Below, piece by piece: positions 8,482 to 17,677 of a DNA stretch of 45,563 nt. Made by a program: the position numbers and the translations under genes. The stretch is from Candidatus Gastranaerophilales bacterium (GTDB lineage Bacteria > Cyanobacteriota > Vampirovibrionia > Gastranaerophilales > Gastranaerophilaceae). Position 1 is the stretch's first letter. Each line of letters begins with the position of its first letter. The stretch is from assembly GCA_944324435.1 (NCBI GenBank), contig CALUWH010000015.1, positions 1 through 45,563 on the forward strand, read 5' to 3'. A model generated the notes under the pieces. That model saw nothing but the letters and a program-made list of their open reading frames with translations. It had not been told where the DNA came from and made no database searches.

Positions 8482-9553
8482 AAAACCTAAGCACGAAGAA
8501 CATGAAAACCTTGAAAGATGGCTTGTCTCATACGGAGACTTTATTACGCTGCTTTTCGCGACTTTCGTTGTTCTGTACGCACTTGCTCAGGTTGATGCAA
8601 CGGATTTTGCCCGTCTGGAAGAATCTCTGAAACAGGCTTTTAACCAAAATACCCTGTTTGACGGACAGCAGTCTGTGCTGGACGGAAGTGAGTCAATTTT
8701 TGACCAGCAGATGGCAAATTCTTTTATACCGAGTCTTATGCTGGAATATATTAGTCCAAAATACGAAGAAACATCCTTCAATGAAATTGAACAGACTATT
8801 CAGGACTTAACGGAAGCCGGTGAGTTGGAAGGAATTACGACAAAAATAACAGATAAAGGGCTTTTATTAACATTTGACGATAAATATCTGTTTGCGTCCG
8901 CATCCGCATATCTCGACAGTGACGCAAAAAAACTTCTGGACAAAGTTGGGGTGATAATTTGTAAGAAATTTGTACTACACGCAATGCGTGTTGAAGGGCA
9001 TACGGACAGTGAGCCCATAAGAAGTATGCAGTACCCTTCAAACTGGGAACTGTCGTCTGCAAGAGCATCTTCCGTTGTCAGATATTTGATTTCCCGTTTT
9101 AAATTTGCACCATCTCTTTTCAGTGCAATAGGGTATGCTGATACAAGACCTCTCGAAACCTCAATCTCTCCGAAAGACCCTGCAAATAGAAGGGTCGAAA
9201 TATTGATTATGAGGAATAAATATCGCAGAAATTTTGAGACAAGATACGACGGCACAATGAAACTTACAAAAGCGCAGCAAGAACAGATACAAAAACAACG
9301 TGCAGAAGTTATAAAGGCTATTGAAGGCGATTCAATTTCACCTGCAGCCCGAAAATTGTTAGAAGAAAACCACGCCCGAAGGTTAATTTCCGAACAGAAA
9401 AAGGAAAAGCTTTCCGATAAAAATATGGAGCTGTATATAAATATTGATAATGAGTCATTAAATAAAGAAGAGCATAATATAATGCCCGAGATTGAACGAA
9501 GAGTAATAAGGCTTGATTCAAAAATCCCTGAAGATGAGGATTTTGGTTTATGA
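8474..9553 (+). CDS. motB: MotB stator subunit with long C-terminal tail
   Basis: Single-pass membrane protein of 359 residues. LVSYGDFITLLFATFVVLYA contains the channel Asp22, and the following helix DFARLEESLKQAF looks like the plug. An OmpA-like peptidoglycan-binding domain occupies about 120-245, with VEGHTDSEPI, NWELSSARA and NRRVEILI. Residues about 246-359 form a charged Lys/Glu/Gln-rich tail beyond the usual end of MotB, of unknown function. It overlaps motA by 8 bases and the next gene by 4 bases (ATGA), so all three are coupled. Confidence 0.9.
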   Translation: MARKPKHEEHENLERWLVSYGDFITLLFATFVVLYALAQVDATDFARLEESLKQAFNQNTLFDGQQSVLDGSESIFDQQMANSFIPSLMLEYISPKYEETSFNEIEQTIQDLTEAGELEGITTKITDKGLLLTFDDKYLFASASAYLDSDAKKLLDKVGVIICKKFVLHAMRVEGHTDSEPIRSMQYPSNWELSSARASSVVRYLISRFKFAPSLFSAIGYADTRPLETSISPKDPANRRVEILIMRNKYRRNFETRYDGTMKLTKAQQEQIQKQRAEVIKAIEGDSISPAARKLLEENHARRLISEQKKEKLSDKNMELYINIDNESLNKEEHNIMPEIERRVIRLDSKIPEDEDFGL

Positions 9554-10152
9554 TAACACATCTTGTCGGATTATCCCTTGGTGCCGGCTCCTCTATAGAA
9601 AGCGGAGTTGCCGTGAAAGAAATCGCAACCGGAAAGTTAATTTATGTGGACAAACTATTTTCAATGAACGATGTTCAACTGTTCTTTGATAATTATGTTT
9701 CACTTAAAAATTCTATTATCTGCGTCTCTTTGCCCTGGGATAATACAATGCTGGAAGGAAAGTGGCGTGTATTATCAAAACCTTACCAGATGATTCAGAC
9801 AAATGAGAATCATTTTCTGAACAGAGATAACTGGACTCAAAGATTTTCGACAAGAGGGTGCGATTTATTCTTTTCACTTAAAAATCAGGGAGTTGACATT
9901 TGCAGGTTTGAAATATATTTAACCAGACAAAGATTTAACCTCTATTCAAACTATAAGGAACGCTCGTCTGCCGACTGCAAGTTTTTGCAATCTGCATTAA
10001 AGTTTGAATACGGCTATAACGAACTCCCTGTTAATATGATGCCGGTTGCTCAATTGGAAGCCATCGTTGGAATACTGTTAGCAGAAGAAAAACTTAAAAA
10101 TAATTCAAAAGAATTATTCAAATTCCATGAGCTGAGCGTAATTAATATCTAA
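9550..10152 (+). CDS. unknown protein coupled to motB
   Basis: Protein of 200 residues that I do not firmly recognise. It starts in an ATGA overlap with motB, so it is translated from the same message. The N-terminus (VGLSLGAGSSIESGVAVKE) and the strand pattern IICVSLPWDN resemble the RNase H-like fold seen in DUF429-type proteins, but this is a weak impression. No signal peptide or membrane helix is seen. It ends one base before the infB stop codon on the opposite strand. A role in motor control is suggested only by position. Confidence 0.7.
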   Translation: MITHLVGLSLGAGSSIESGVAVKEIATGKLIYVDKLFSMNDVQLFFDNYVSLKNSIICVSLPWDNTMLEGKWRVLSKPYQMIQTNENHFLNRDNWTQRFSTRGCDLFFSLKNQGVDICRFEIYLTRQRFNLYSNYKERSSADCKFLQSALKFEYGYNELPVNMMPVAQLEAIVGILLAEEKLKNNSKELFKFHELSVINI

Positions 10153-10153
10153 A

Positions 10154-12643
10154 CTATCCAAGTTCAGAACGTTCAATTTCTTGTTTTGTTGTAAATTTAA
10201 CGATGTCACCGACTTCAATATCGTTAAATTTGACAAAAGAAATACCGCATTCAAAACCTTGTGCAACTTCTTTAACGTCATCCTTAAAACGTTTAAGCTG
10301 GTCAACTGAGCCTTTGAAGATTTCTTTTCCGCCTCTTAAAATCGTCGCGGTATCATTTCTGTTAATTTTACCTTCTGTTACATAGCAGCCGGCAATTCTT
10401 TGGGTCTTACCAACCGTAAATATTTGTCTAATCTCAACCTGACCTGTAGCGACTTCCTTAACCTCAGGAGAAAGTAATGATATCATTGTTTTTTCCATAT
10501 CTTCAAGGATTTGATAAATAATATCGTATTTCTTGATAGTAACCCCTTCTCGTTCGGCAGCAGCAAGAGCGTTCGCATCTTCTTTTACCGTAAAGCCTAA
10601 AATCAGGGCGTTAGAAGCAGATGCGAGCATAACATCAGCCTCGGAAATATCGCCCACTCCGACGTGGATAATCTTGGTATTGATTTCTTTGGATTCAAAC
10701 TGCGCAATTGCTTGAGATACAGCCTCTGCAGCACCGTGAGTATTTGCCTTAATAATCAAATTCAATTGTACTGCGCCGTCATCAGCAGCGGATTCACGTC
10801 TCATGTGGGCCGGAAGCATTGCATCAAGACGCTTGTTGCGTTCTTTTTCTTTTCTCTTGTCAACAATTGCTTTCATTTCTTTTTCGTTCTTAACAACTTC
10901 AAAGAAATCTCCTGCGTTAGGAACTTCTGTCAAGCCCAGAACCTCAACCGGCGTTGAAGGCTCTGCTTTTTGGATTCTCTCGCCCGAATCTGATAAAAGC
11001 GCTCTAACTCTTCCGCAGGCAGTACCTACAACAATACAGTTACCTGTTCTGAGAGTTCCGTTTTGAACCAGAAGCGTTGCAACAGGCCCCTTACCTTTAT
11101 CAAGGTTAGCTTCAATTACAACACCTGTTGCTTCTGCCTTTGGATTAGCTTTCAAATCCTGAATTTCAGCAACTAAAAGAATATATTCCAAAAGTTCGTC
11201 AATACCTGTACCTTGAAGAGCCGATACATTAACGGTAATCGTATCGCCGCCCCAGGCTTCCGGCACAAGCCCATGTTCTGTTAACTGCTGCAAAATTCTA
11301 TCCGGATCGGCACCCGGTTTATCAATCTTGTTAACGGCAACAATAATCGGAACCTCTGCAGCTTTTGCGTGGCTGATTGCTTCTATTGTTTGAGGCATTA
11401 TACCGTCATCTGCCGCAACGACAAGAATTGCAATATCAGTAGCCTTTGCACCTCTTGCACGCATCTCCGTGAAAGCTTCGTGCCCGGGGGTGTCAACAAA
11501 TACGATTTTCTTTTCGTGTTTGTTATCAAGATAAACCGTATACGCACCGATTGACTGCGTTATGCCGCCGACCTCGGTTGCAACAATTTTATGCTTGGAG
11601 GCTCTAATGCTGTCAAGAAGTGTTGTTTTACCATGGTCTACGTGCCCCATTATACTTACAACCGGAGCGCGTTTCTTGAGAAGTTTTTTATCAACCTCCG
11701 TTAATGCTTTTTGTTTTTCTTCTTTTTCTAATTCTTCTTCAATATACGCATCAATATCCTCTTCCAAAACCTCAAGGTTATATTCCGCGCAGACTTTTTT
11801 AATAGTATCCACATCTATAAGCTGGTTAACCGTCGCCATAATCCCCTGAAACATAAGGAATTTAACAATCTCTGCAGGAGTTTTTTGAATTTTATCCGCA
11901 AGTTCACTTATTGTCATTGCGGAATTAACAACGATCTGCTTAACCTCTTCGACAGCTTCTTCTTTATGGACTTTTTTCTTATGCTTTTGAGCAGCAGCCT
12001 TTTCAAGAGAAATCATTTCCTGATCTTCTTTTTTAGAATTAAAATCCTTATCTTTGCGTCTCTGATCTGATTTCTTCTTAGAAGCCCCTCCTTTTCCTTC
12101 ATAAATTTCCTGAGGAATAATCCGTCTTTCTACGAGTTTTTTCTCGTGAACAGGTTTAGCAGTGGGCTTTTTATCCTTGGAATCAGTTTTTTCGCTCTCG
12201 GATTTTGCTGTCTTGGGCGGAGCCTTTCTTACAATCTCTATTCTTGATTGATTCTTAGGATATTCTATTTTGGTTCTTTCTACCCGAACAATAGGTTTTT
12301 CTGCCTTCTTAACCTCAGAAACCTTTTCTACTTTTTCCACCTTTTCTATTTTTTGAACTTTTTCAACTTTTTCAACCTTTTCTACCTTTGCTGCAGGTAT
12401 TGTTTCTTCTGTTCTCACCTCTTCGGCGGCAGGCTTTGCTTTTTTAACTACAAAAGCTTTTGGTTTTGCAGAACTCTTTTTCGGAAGAACGCCCAAATGT
12501 TCTTTAAGCTTGCGGATTTGAGTAGGAGTTACCGTATTAGAGTGCGACTTAACAAAAATATCTATTTCGCCAAACTTTTCTATAACTTCTTTGCTTGTCA
12601 TCCCTAATTCTTTTGCTAATTCACTAACTCTTATACTGTCCAT
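10154..12643 (-). CDS. infB: translation initiation factor IF-2
   Basis: GTPase of 829 residues that brings fMet-tRNA to the 30S subunit. It has an N-terminal IF2_N helix bundle ([15 protein letters not shown]), then a Lys/Glu-rich linker with KVEKVEK repeats at 86-108, and a second IF2_N domain near 240-300. The G domain shows GHVDHGKT (333-340), DTPGH (384-388) and NKID (438-441), followed by domains II, III and the C-terminal fMet-tRNA-binding domain. AAAGGA precedes the ATG. It lies 13 bases after ylxR. nusA, usually upstream, is absent here and prfA takes its place. Confidence 0.97.
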   Translation of the reverse strand: MDSIRVSELAKELGMTSKEVIEKFGEIDIFVKSHSNTVTPTQIRKLKEHLGVLPKKSSAKPKAFVVKKAKPAAEEVRTEETIPAAKVEKVEKVEKVQKIEKVEKVEKVSEVKKAEKPIVRVERTKIEYPKNQSRIEIVRKAPPKTAKSESEKTDSKDKKPTAKPVHEKKLVERRIIPQEIYEGKGGASKKKSDQRRKDKDFNSKKEDQEMISLEKAAAQKHKKKVHKEEAVEEVKQIVVNSAMTISELADKIQKTPAEIVKFLMFQGIMATVNQLIDVDTIKKVCAEYNLEVLEEDIDAYIEEELEKEEKQKALTEVDKKLLKKRAPVVSIMGHVDHGKTTLLDSIRASKHKIVATEVGGITQSIGAYTVYLDNKHEKKIVFVDTPGHEAFTEMRARGAKATDIAILVVAADDGIMPQTIEAISHAKAAEVPIIVAVNKIDKPGADPDRILQQLTEHGLVPEAWGGDTITVNVSALQGTGIDELLEYILLVAEIQDLKANPKAEATGVVIEANLDKGKGPVATLLVQNGTLRTGNCIVVGTACGRVRALLSDSGERIQKAEPSTPVEVLGLTEVPNAGDFFEVVKNEKEMKAIVDKRKEKERNKRLDAMLPAHMRRESAADDGAVQLNLIIKANTHGAAEAVSQAIAQFESKEINTKIIHVGVGDISEADVMLASASNALILGFTVKEDANALAAAEREGVTIKKYDIIYQILEDMEKTMISLLSPEVKEVATGQVEIRQIFTVGKTQRIAGCYVTEGKINRNDTATILRGGKEIFKGSVDQLKRFKDDVKEVAQGFECGISFVKFNDIEVGDIVKFTTKQEIERSELG

Positions 12644-12656
12644 TCAAATTGTCCTT

Positions 12657-12920
12657 TCAAATTTTTGCTTCGTAAAACCTCTCAACCATTTTGTAAATTT
12701 CAGTTTTATCGAAGGCCGCGCTCGTTTTTAGCGCTCTGTTAAGTTTTGATTTCTTCAAAGCTTTATCAATACAACTTTGATTATAACAAAGATATACGGA
12801 TCTGCCAAATGTTACGGAATCCGGGTTTATTACTATGCTTCCGTCTTTGTAATTCTTCGTTATTTTTATCATTTCTTCCCGGTTCTTCATTTCATTACAG
12901 CCGGCGCATTTTCTTTGCAC
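12657..12920 (-). CDS. ylxR: YlxR family RNA-binding protein (DUF448)
   Basis: Small protein of 87 residues of the YlxR/RnpM family. The start MQRKCAGCNEMKNREEMIKI and FGRSVYLCYNQSCIDKA match the family pattern (usual GRGAYLC form). In Bacillus the homologue binds RNase P and affects RNA metabolism. It sits directly upstream of infB as usual. Its ATG shares one base with the prfA stop codon (TAATG), so translation is probably coupled. Confidence 0.9.
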   Translation of the reverse strand: MQRKCAGCNEMKNREEMIKITKNYKDGSIVINPDSVTFGRSVYLCYNQSCIDKALKKSKLNRALKTSAAFDKTEIYKMVERFYEAKI

Positions 12921-14002
12921 TAATTTACCTCTGCAAGTTTTTCCAGCTTTAATTTCTGGTCATATTCAGTCAACAGATCGATTAACTCATCAAGCTCACC
13001 GTCGATTACAGTCCAGACATTCAAGTTCTGGCCTATTCTGTGGTCGGTTAATCTTCCCTGCGGAAAGTTATATGTTCTGATACGTTCGCTTCTGTCGCCT
13101 GTTCCGACCTGTGAACGTCTCAAGTCCGTAATCTCTTTCATCTGTTTTTGAACTTCCATATCATAAAGCTTTGCTTTAAGAATCTGGAGCGCGCGTTCTT
13201 TGTTCTGGAGCTGTGAGCGTTCTTCCGTACAGAAAATCATAATTCCCGTAGGTTTATGGAATACTCGGGCTGCGGTTTCAACTTTATTAACGTTTTGACC
13301 GCCTGCACCTCCTGAACGGGCTGTTGTAATTTCAACATCATTCATATTGAGTTCCACTTCTACATCGTCAACCTCAGGCATAACGGCAACCGTTGCCGTC
13401 GAGGTGTGAACCCTGCCTTGAGATTCCGTCGCAGGAACTCTTTGAACTCTGTGAACGCCTGATTCGTATTTGAGTCTTGAATATATGCTGTCGCCTTTCA
13501 TTGAAATAATGACTTCTGAAACGCCGCCGGCTTCACATTCGGTTTTACTCAAAATCTGCGTCTGCCAGCCCTTTTTATCAGCGTATCTGAGATACATTCT
13601 CATAAGATCGCCTGCAAAAATATTGGCTTCATCTCCACCTGCGCCGCCTCTGATTTCAAGCATAATATCTTTATCATCCATCGGGTCTCTGGGGAGGAGA
13701 AGGACTTTCATCCTCTCTTCATACTCCGGGAGTTTTGCCTCATTTGCTTCCATTTCCGCTTTTAAAAAGCTTCTCATTTCTTCATCTTTTTCTTCATGAA
13801 TCATCTGTTTAGCTTCTTCTATTGCGTCGTTTGCATTTTTCCAGGCATAGTATAACTCAACTGTTTCTTCCATTGACTTTCTTTGTTTAGACAAGTCTCT
13901 GAATTTGTTATAATCTGCTATTACAGCAGGATCAGACAGAGTTTCTCCAAGTTCTTTATATTTTTTCTCTATCTGAATGATTTTATCTAACATATCTTTC
14001 AT
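12920..14002 (-). CDS. prfA: peptide chain release factor 1
   Basis: Class I release factor of 360 residues, the normal length. The stop-codon recognition tripeptide is PAT (190-192), marking RF1 (UAA/UAG) rather than RF2 (SPF). The catalytic GGQ lies at 234-236 in [16 protein letters not shown] precedes the ATG by about nine bases. It heads a prfA-ylxR-infB unit. The methyltransferase prmC, often next to prfA, is not in the window. Confidence 0.96.
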   Translation of the reverse strand: MKDMLDKIIQIEKKYKELGETLSDPAVIADYNKFRDLSKQRKSMEETVELYYAWKNANDAIEEAKQMIHEEKDEEMRSFLKAEMEANEAKLPEYEERMKVLLLPRDPMDDKDIMLEIRGGAGGDEANIFAGDLMRMYLRYADKKGWQTQILSKTECEAGGVSEVIISMKGDSIYSRLKYESGVHRVQRVPATESQGRVHTSTATVAVMPEVDDVEVELNMNDVEITTARSGGAGGQNVNKVETAARVFHKPTGIMIFCTEERSQLQNKERALQILKAKLYDMEVQKQMKEITDLRRSQVGTGDRSERIRTYNFPQGRLTDHRIGQNLNVWTVIDGELDELIDLLTEYDQKLKLEKLAEVN

Positions 14003-14097
14003 ATTTGTTAACCTCTTTAACTAAACTTTATCAAAAACATGCCTTATGGTAAACAACAAAATGTTTTCGACTGATTTTATACAATCGGAAACAAAAA

Positions 14098-14115
14098 AGC
14101 CTCCCTCGGGAGACT
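14098..14115 (-). terminator. intrinsic terminator after the ShlB-like gene
   Basis: On the minus strand AGTCTCCC and GGGAGGCT form a GC-rich hairpin followed by a run of six T. It lies about 20 bases after the porin stop codon and before prfA, separating the two transcripts. The plus strand also shows a T5 run, so it may work both ways. Confidence 0.8.
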
Positions 14116-14133
14116 TTTTATTAACATAATTGT

Positions 14134-15897
14134 TTACAATTTTTCAGGATTCCTCAACGGAATCAGTCTGTCCAAATCAGAGTTTACACTAAAGTAAAAT
14201 CTTGCTGTATTTTCTCCGTAAGAACGTCCGAGAGGGAAGCCTACGCCGATTTGTGCGGTAAGCCAATCAGTAAAGCTTATATATGTTCCAAAGCCTACTG
14301 CGTGTAAGAAGGATTCCGGATAGTTGTATATATTGTCATTTTCGCCTACCCAGCCCCAATCATAGAACACTGCAAGCCTTAATCTTTCATCTACCTTTGG
14401 CAGCCATCTGTTCAGGTAAGGAACAGGGAATCTGTATTCTACAGTACCTGTTACACCATAGTCACCGATTAATTCTGCAGGCTGGTATCCTCTTAATGTG
14501 TACGGGCCACCCATCTGCATTTGTTCTGCTGCGTACAAGCTGTTAGGTGAATATTGACCGTTAACCCTTATAATACCCATACTTCTTGCAAACAATCTTT
14601 GAACACGGGTTGCGCCGGCTGTAAATTTAACGAAAGTTGTATCCTGAATAGCTCCGTGTCCGTCACCGCCAAGACCGAAGTCAAATCCGAAGTTTCCAAT
14701 CCAACGACCATAATTATCATCGGTCATACCATATAAACCGGAACGCCATACGTTCAAGTTATATGTGGAAAGTCTTAACGGATTGCCTGCAATATTTGCA
14801 GATGTATTTGCGTTTACATAATCATATCCTGTATATGCTATCAAATCTGTTTTAGCAGTTTGAATCAAGGGCTGTGTTAATTTGAAGAAATAGCTTTGAG
14901 CATTACCTTTAACATTCAAAGGTTTGTATGGTCCGCCCAATCTTACGTGCGAATCTGAAAAGTCAAATGACAATCTGGTTCCGTATGATGAAACCGGAAG
15001 TGAATATCCTGCCATCCAGCCTGTAGCTCCGGATGAAAGTATTGTACCACCGTAAATCTTGTCACCCAAGCCAGTCAAGTTATCCATTCCAACGAGGAAT
15101 GAAACTCTTTGTGCACCGGTATAAGAACGACCGTAGTCATCATAAGAGAAGTTAAGGTTAACAGGGAATCTGTCGCGTACGTTCAAAGTAATTGCGGTAT
15201 TTTCTTCACCTTCCTGTTGTCTTTCAACTTCTGTCTGAACCTGAACATAGTCTTCACGGTTAATTTCTTTCATTGCTCTTTGAAGGTTTTTAGCGTTAAA
15301 TACGTCGCCTTCTCTAAGCCCTGCTTTACCCATAATAATATGGCGCAAGTACCATTCTCTGGTCCACTTTTCGCCTTCGATATTAAGTTCGCCGACTTTA
15401 CTTTCAACAATCTTAATTGTGGCAACCCCGTCTACAATTCTCTGTGGCGGAACAGTTGCGTATGATGTAAGATATCCTTTTGAACGATAGTAATTAGTTA
15501 CCTTTGAGCAGACTTCAAGAAGTTCATCAAAGAAGATATCTTCACCTAAAACTTCTAAACCCAGTTTTTCCAATTCTTCAGTAGGAATTTGTGTGTTACC
15601 TTCAAAATTTATCTTCTGCAAAAGGAAGTGAGGGTTATACAGAACACCTTCTCTTGCCTGATTCTCTTCTACAGAAGCATCATATATTTGTTCATCTTTT
15701 GTAACTTCATCAAAAGATTGAATATAACTCTTATCTATTTGATAATTATTAATCTGCTGCATATCTGTTTTGTTAAAGGAACCTGCATCATATCCCTGAA
15801 CTTGTGCAGGCAAAACAGTTCCCATAGGGTCAGCCATAACTTTATTCATTGTCAGCAGGCATAGAACAGCGAGCAAATAACTTATTTGTTTCTTCAT
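14134..15897 (-). CDS. ShlB/FhaC-type outer-membrane translocator (TpsB)
   Basis: Protein of 587 residues. MKKQISYLLAVLCLLTMN forms a signal peptide, probably cleaved after VMA. A POTRA_2 domain follows (LLQKINFEGNTQIPTEELE... YLTSYATVPPQ), then a second POTRA-like segment (KVGELNIEGEK) and a 16-strand barrel domain ending in SVNSDLDRL...L. The channel motif is LRGYQPAELIGDYG, equivalent to VRGY of Omp85/TpsB proteins. TpsB proteins export large TpsA partners, but no TpsA gene lies in the window. I use the ATG at 15897; the upstream in-frame ATG at 15924 has no ribosome site. It could instead be a TamA/BamA-like protein, though domain order favours ShlB. Confidence 0.85.
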   Translation of the reverse strand: MKKQISYLLAVLCLLTMNKVMADPMGTVLPAQVQGYDAGSFNKTDMQQINNYQIDKSYIQSFDEVTKDEQIYDASVEENQAREGVLYNPHFLLQKINFEGNTQIPTEELEKLGLEVLGEDIFFDELLEVCSKVTNYYRSKGYLTSYATVPPQRIVDGVATIKIVESKVGELNIEGEKWTREWYLRHIIMGKAGLREGDVFNAKNLQRAMKEINREDYVQVQTEVERQQEGEENTAITLNVRDRFPVNLNFSYDDYGRSYTGAQRVSFLVGMDNLTGLGDKIYGGTILSSGATGWMAGYSLPVSSYGTRLSFDFSDSHVRLGGPYKPLNVKGNAQSYFFKLTQPLIQTAKTDLIAYTGYDYVNANTSANIAGNPLRLSTYNLNVWRSGLYGMTDDNYGRWIGNFGFDFGLGGDGHGAIQDTTFVKFTAGATRVQRLFARSMGIIRVNGQYSPNSLYAAEQMQMGGPYTLRGYQPAELIGDYGVTGTVEYRFPVPYLNRWLPKVDERLRLAVFYDWGWVGENDNIYNYPESFLHAVGFGTYISFTDWLTAQIGVGFPLGRSYGENTARFYFSVNSDLDRLIPLRNPEKL

Positions 15898-16161
15898 CGT
15901 TTCCAAATTCCTAATTTTATTCAATTATTGGGTTATAATATAGTCTTTCATCTAACATTATATTTTAATTAAAAGCCTAAGACAAATTTTAATTGCCAGA
16001 TTGTTAAGAAATATTAACCGATTTTTTCTTTATTTTAACTTATTTATTACTTTTTGTAAAGATTTTTATATACTCCTGTTATATGATTTCCTGAATGTGG
16101 AATTACACTATATAGAGATATTTATAAAATTTTTACAAAAATTTACATAAAGGAGCAAAAT

Positions 16162-16467
16162 TTGATTCAAGCCGTTGGAGCAATAAGCCAATATTCGGAT
16201 CCGGAGTATTTGAGAATACTCAGGGAGCTTATGGCGCTTGGAATTACTCCGAGCGGAAATAAAGATACCGACAAAATGAAGCTTGAAAAAATAAGAACCG
16301 AATTAGTTCAAAAGATCCAGACAAAGCCGGAGGAGGAACAAAAACATGCTCTGCAGGTGCAACCGCTTGAAGCTGTCAAGGATACGCAGCAGGCTCGTTT
16401 GGAAGAAGAAAAACTAGGGGCAATGCAGATTTCCGAGTTAAACAAACTTTATTTTGGTCTGTTATAA
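16162..16467 (+). CDS. small unknown charged protein
   Basis: Protein of 101 residues that I do not recognise. AAAGGAG lies 7 bases before a TTG start. It is mostly helical and charged (KLEKIRTELVQKIQTKPEEEQK), without signal peptide or Cys. The 237-base region upstream is AT-rich with no clear motif. Good ribosome site and clean codon pattern make it likely real. No function is suggested by its neighbours. Confidence 0.65.
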   Translation: MIQAVGAISQYSDPEYLRILRELMALGITPSGNKDTDKMKLEKIRTELVQKIQTKPEEEQKHALQVQPLEAVKDTQQARLEEEKLGAMQISELNKLYFGLL

Positions 16468-16550
16468 ATTTTGAAAGATTTGTAGGCGCGTAACAGTTGC
16501 CTCCCCTAAGACGTCAAACCTATAGTCTTACTTACTAACCAAATACATTT

Positions 16551-16582
16551 CCCCCCATTATTTACCCCCATTATTTACCCCC
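16551..16582 (+). repeat. short direct repeat before the TPR gene
   Basis: The word CCCCCATTATTTA occurs twice in tandem, with a third CCCCC start following. The copies end just upstream of the promoter of the TPR gene and may be a replication-slippage product. Confidence 0.6.
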
Positions 16583-16594
16583 GTCTGTGGTGTG

Positions 16595-16603
16595 TGTTAT
16601 AAT
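16595..16603 (+). promoter_or_regulatory. extended -10 promoter for the TPR gene
   Basis: TGTTATAAT matches the extended -10 form. A weak -35, TTTACC (16574-16579), lies 18 bases away. The ATG follows after nine bases, so the transcript would have only about 2-4 leader bases. Confidence 0.6.
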
Positions 16604-16612
16604 CTTTAAGGT

Positions 16613-17677
16613 ATGAAACGATTTTTAAGAAAATTATTTTCCAAGGTTACACTCATCATACTTGTTTGCATTCTGGCATTACTGGTATTCTTTTTCTGGG
16701 GCTGGATTGAAAAACAGGCTATGAAAGTCAAGGGAATGTATTATATCTACAAAGGCGATCAGGCGTACTCTCAGGATAATATGGCAAAAACTCTGGATTA
16801 TTATAAAGAGGGTTTGAGGCTCTATCCGGAACACTATGAAGCCTGGTTTAACCTCGGAAATATATATGCGGTTTATGAGGACTACTATTCTGCTGTTGAT
16901 GCTTATGAACACGCGATTGAACATAACCCTAAATTCGTTATGGCAAGGATGAACCTCGGGATAGTTTATTCTGAGGATTTAGGATTCTTTGATGAAGCTA
17001 TTGAGCAATTTGATACAGTAACACAAATTAGGCTTCTTAAATTATGGATTCCTTTTGTTTACAGTAACGTTAAGAGCGTAAAAGGAAACAGAAGCCTTGC
17101 TTATTATAACAAGGGAGTTGCTCTTAGAAAAAAAGCCCTTTACCTTCCGCTTGAAAGAAAATATCTGGCTTACAAATATTTGGGAGAGGCAATAGAAGCT
17201 TATCAAAAATCAATAAAGATAATTAAGAAAAACTATGATGCTTACTACAATAAGGCTATTGCGCATCATTTGAGAGGTGAATACAGAGAAGCAGGGCTTG
17301 ATTACTGCAAAGCAATACAGCTTGAGCCGATGAAGTTCGAGGCTCATTACAACCTTGCTGTTTTGCTTAGAACTCTTAACAGATATCAGGATTCTATAAA
17401 AGAGTTAGAAAAAGCTGCTTTGCTTATTGTAGAATCACCGGATTCTACTCAATTGCAAACAACATATATTTTTAACCTTTTGAATGAAGTTTCAAGAAAA
17501 TTTATTACAAGCGATGAATATTACACGGAAAAACTGACGGAGGAGCCTGCCGGAAGCATCAGTTACACTTATGTGAACGGCAAAATCGTTCCGGATGAAG
17601 AGTTTGACAAAGCTATATTACAAAACTTTAAAACCTGCGCAGGGTTTGAGTATTTTAATGAGGATGATGAATATTAA
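16613..17677 (+). CDS. membrane-anchored TPR protein
   Basis: Protein of 354 residues. One membrane helix (about 13-31, VTLIILVCILALLVFFFWGW) anchors it with few residues inside. At least four TPR-like repeats follow, for example YSQDNMAKTLDYYKEGLRLYP, YEAWFNLGNIYAVYEDYYSA, YDAYYNKAIAHHLRGEYREA and FEAHYNLAVLLRTLNRYQDS. It is a protein-protein scaffold facing the periplasm or cell surface. It overlaps the GAF-GGDEF gene by one base (TAATG), so it may be linked to c-di-GMP signalling. Its mRNA is nearly leaderless. Partner is unknown. Confidence 0.85.
   Translation: MKRFLRKLFSKVTLIILVCILALLVFFFWGWIEKQAMKVKGMYYIYKGDQAYSQDNMAKTLDYYKEGLRLYPEHYEAWFNLGNIYAVYEDYYSAVDAYEHAIEHNPKFVMARMNLGIVYSEDLGFFDEAIEQFDTVTQIRLLKLWIPFVYSNVKSVKGNRSLAYYNKGVALRKKALYLPLERKYLAYKYLGEAIEAYQKSIKIIKKNYDAYYNKAIAHHLRGEYREAGLDYCKAIQLEPMKFEAHYNLAVLLRTLNRYQDSIKELEKAALLIVESPDSTQLQTTYIFNLLNEVSRKFITSDEYYTEKLTEEPAGSISYTYVNGKIVPDEEFDKAILQNFKTCAGFEYFNEDDEY

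Noticed and set aside
8800-9561. 253-residue open frame antisense to motB
   Set aside because: It is the mirror of a strongly supported gene; its Ser/Phe-rich composition is an artefact of the opposite strand.
12248-12607. 119-residue Phe/Asn-rich frame opposite the start of infB
   Set aside because: It is the complement of the Lys/Glu repeat linker of IF-2.
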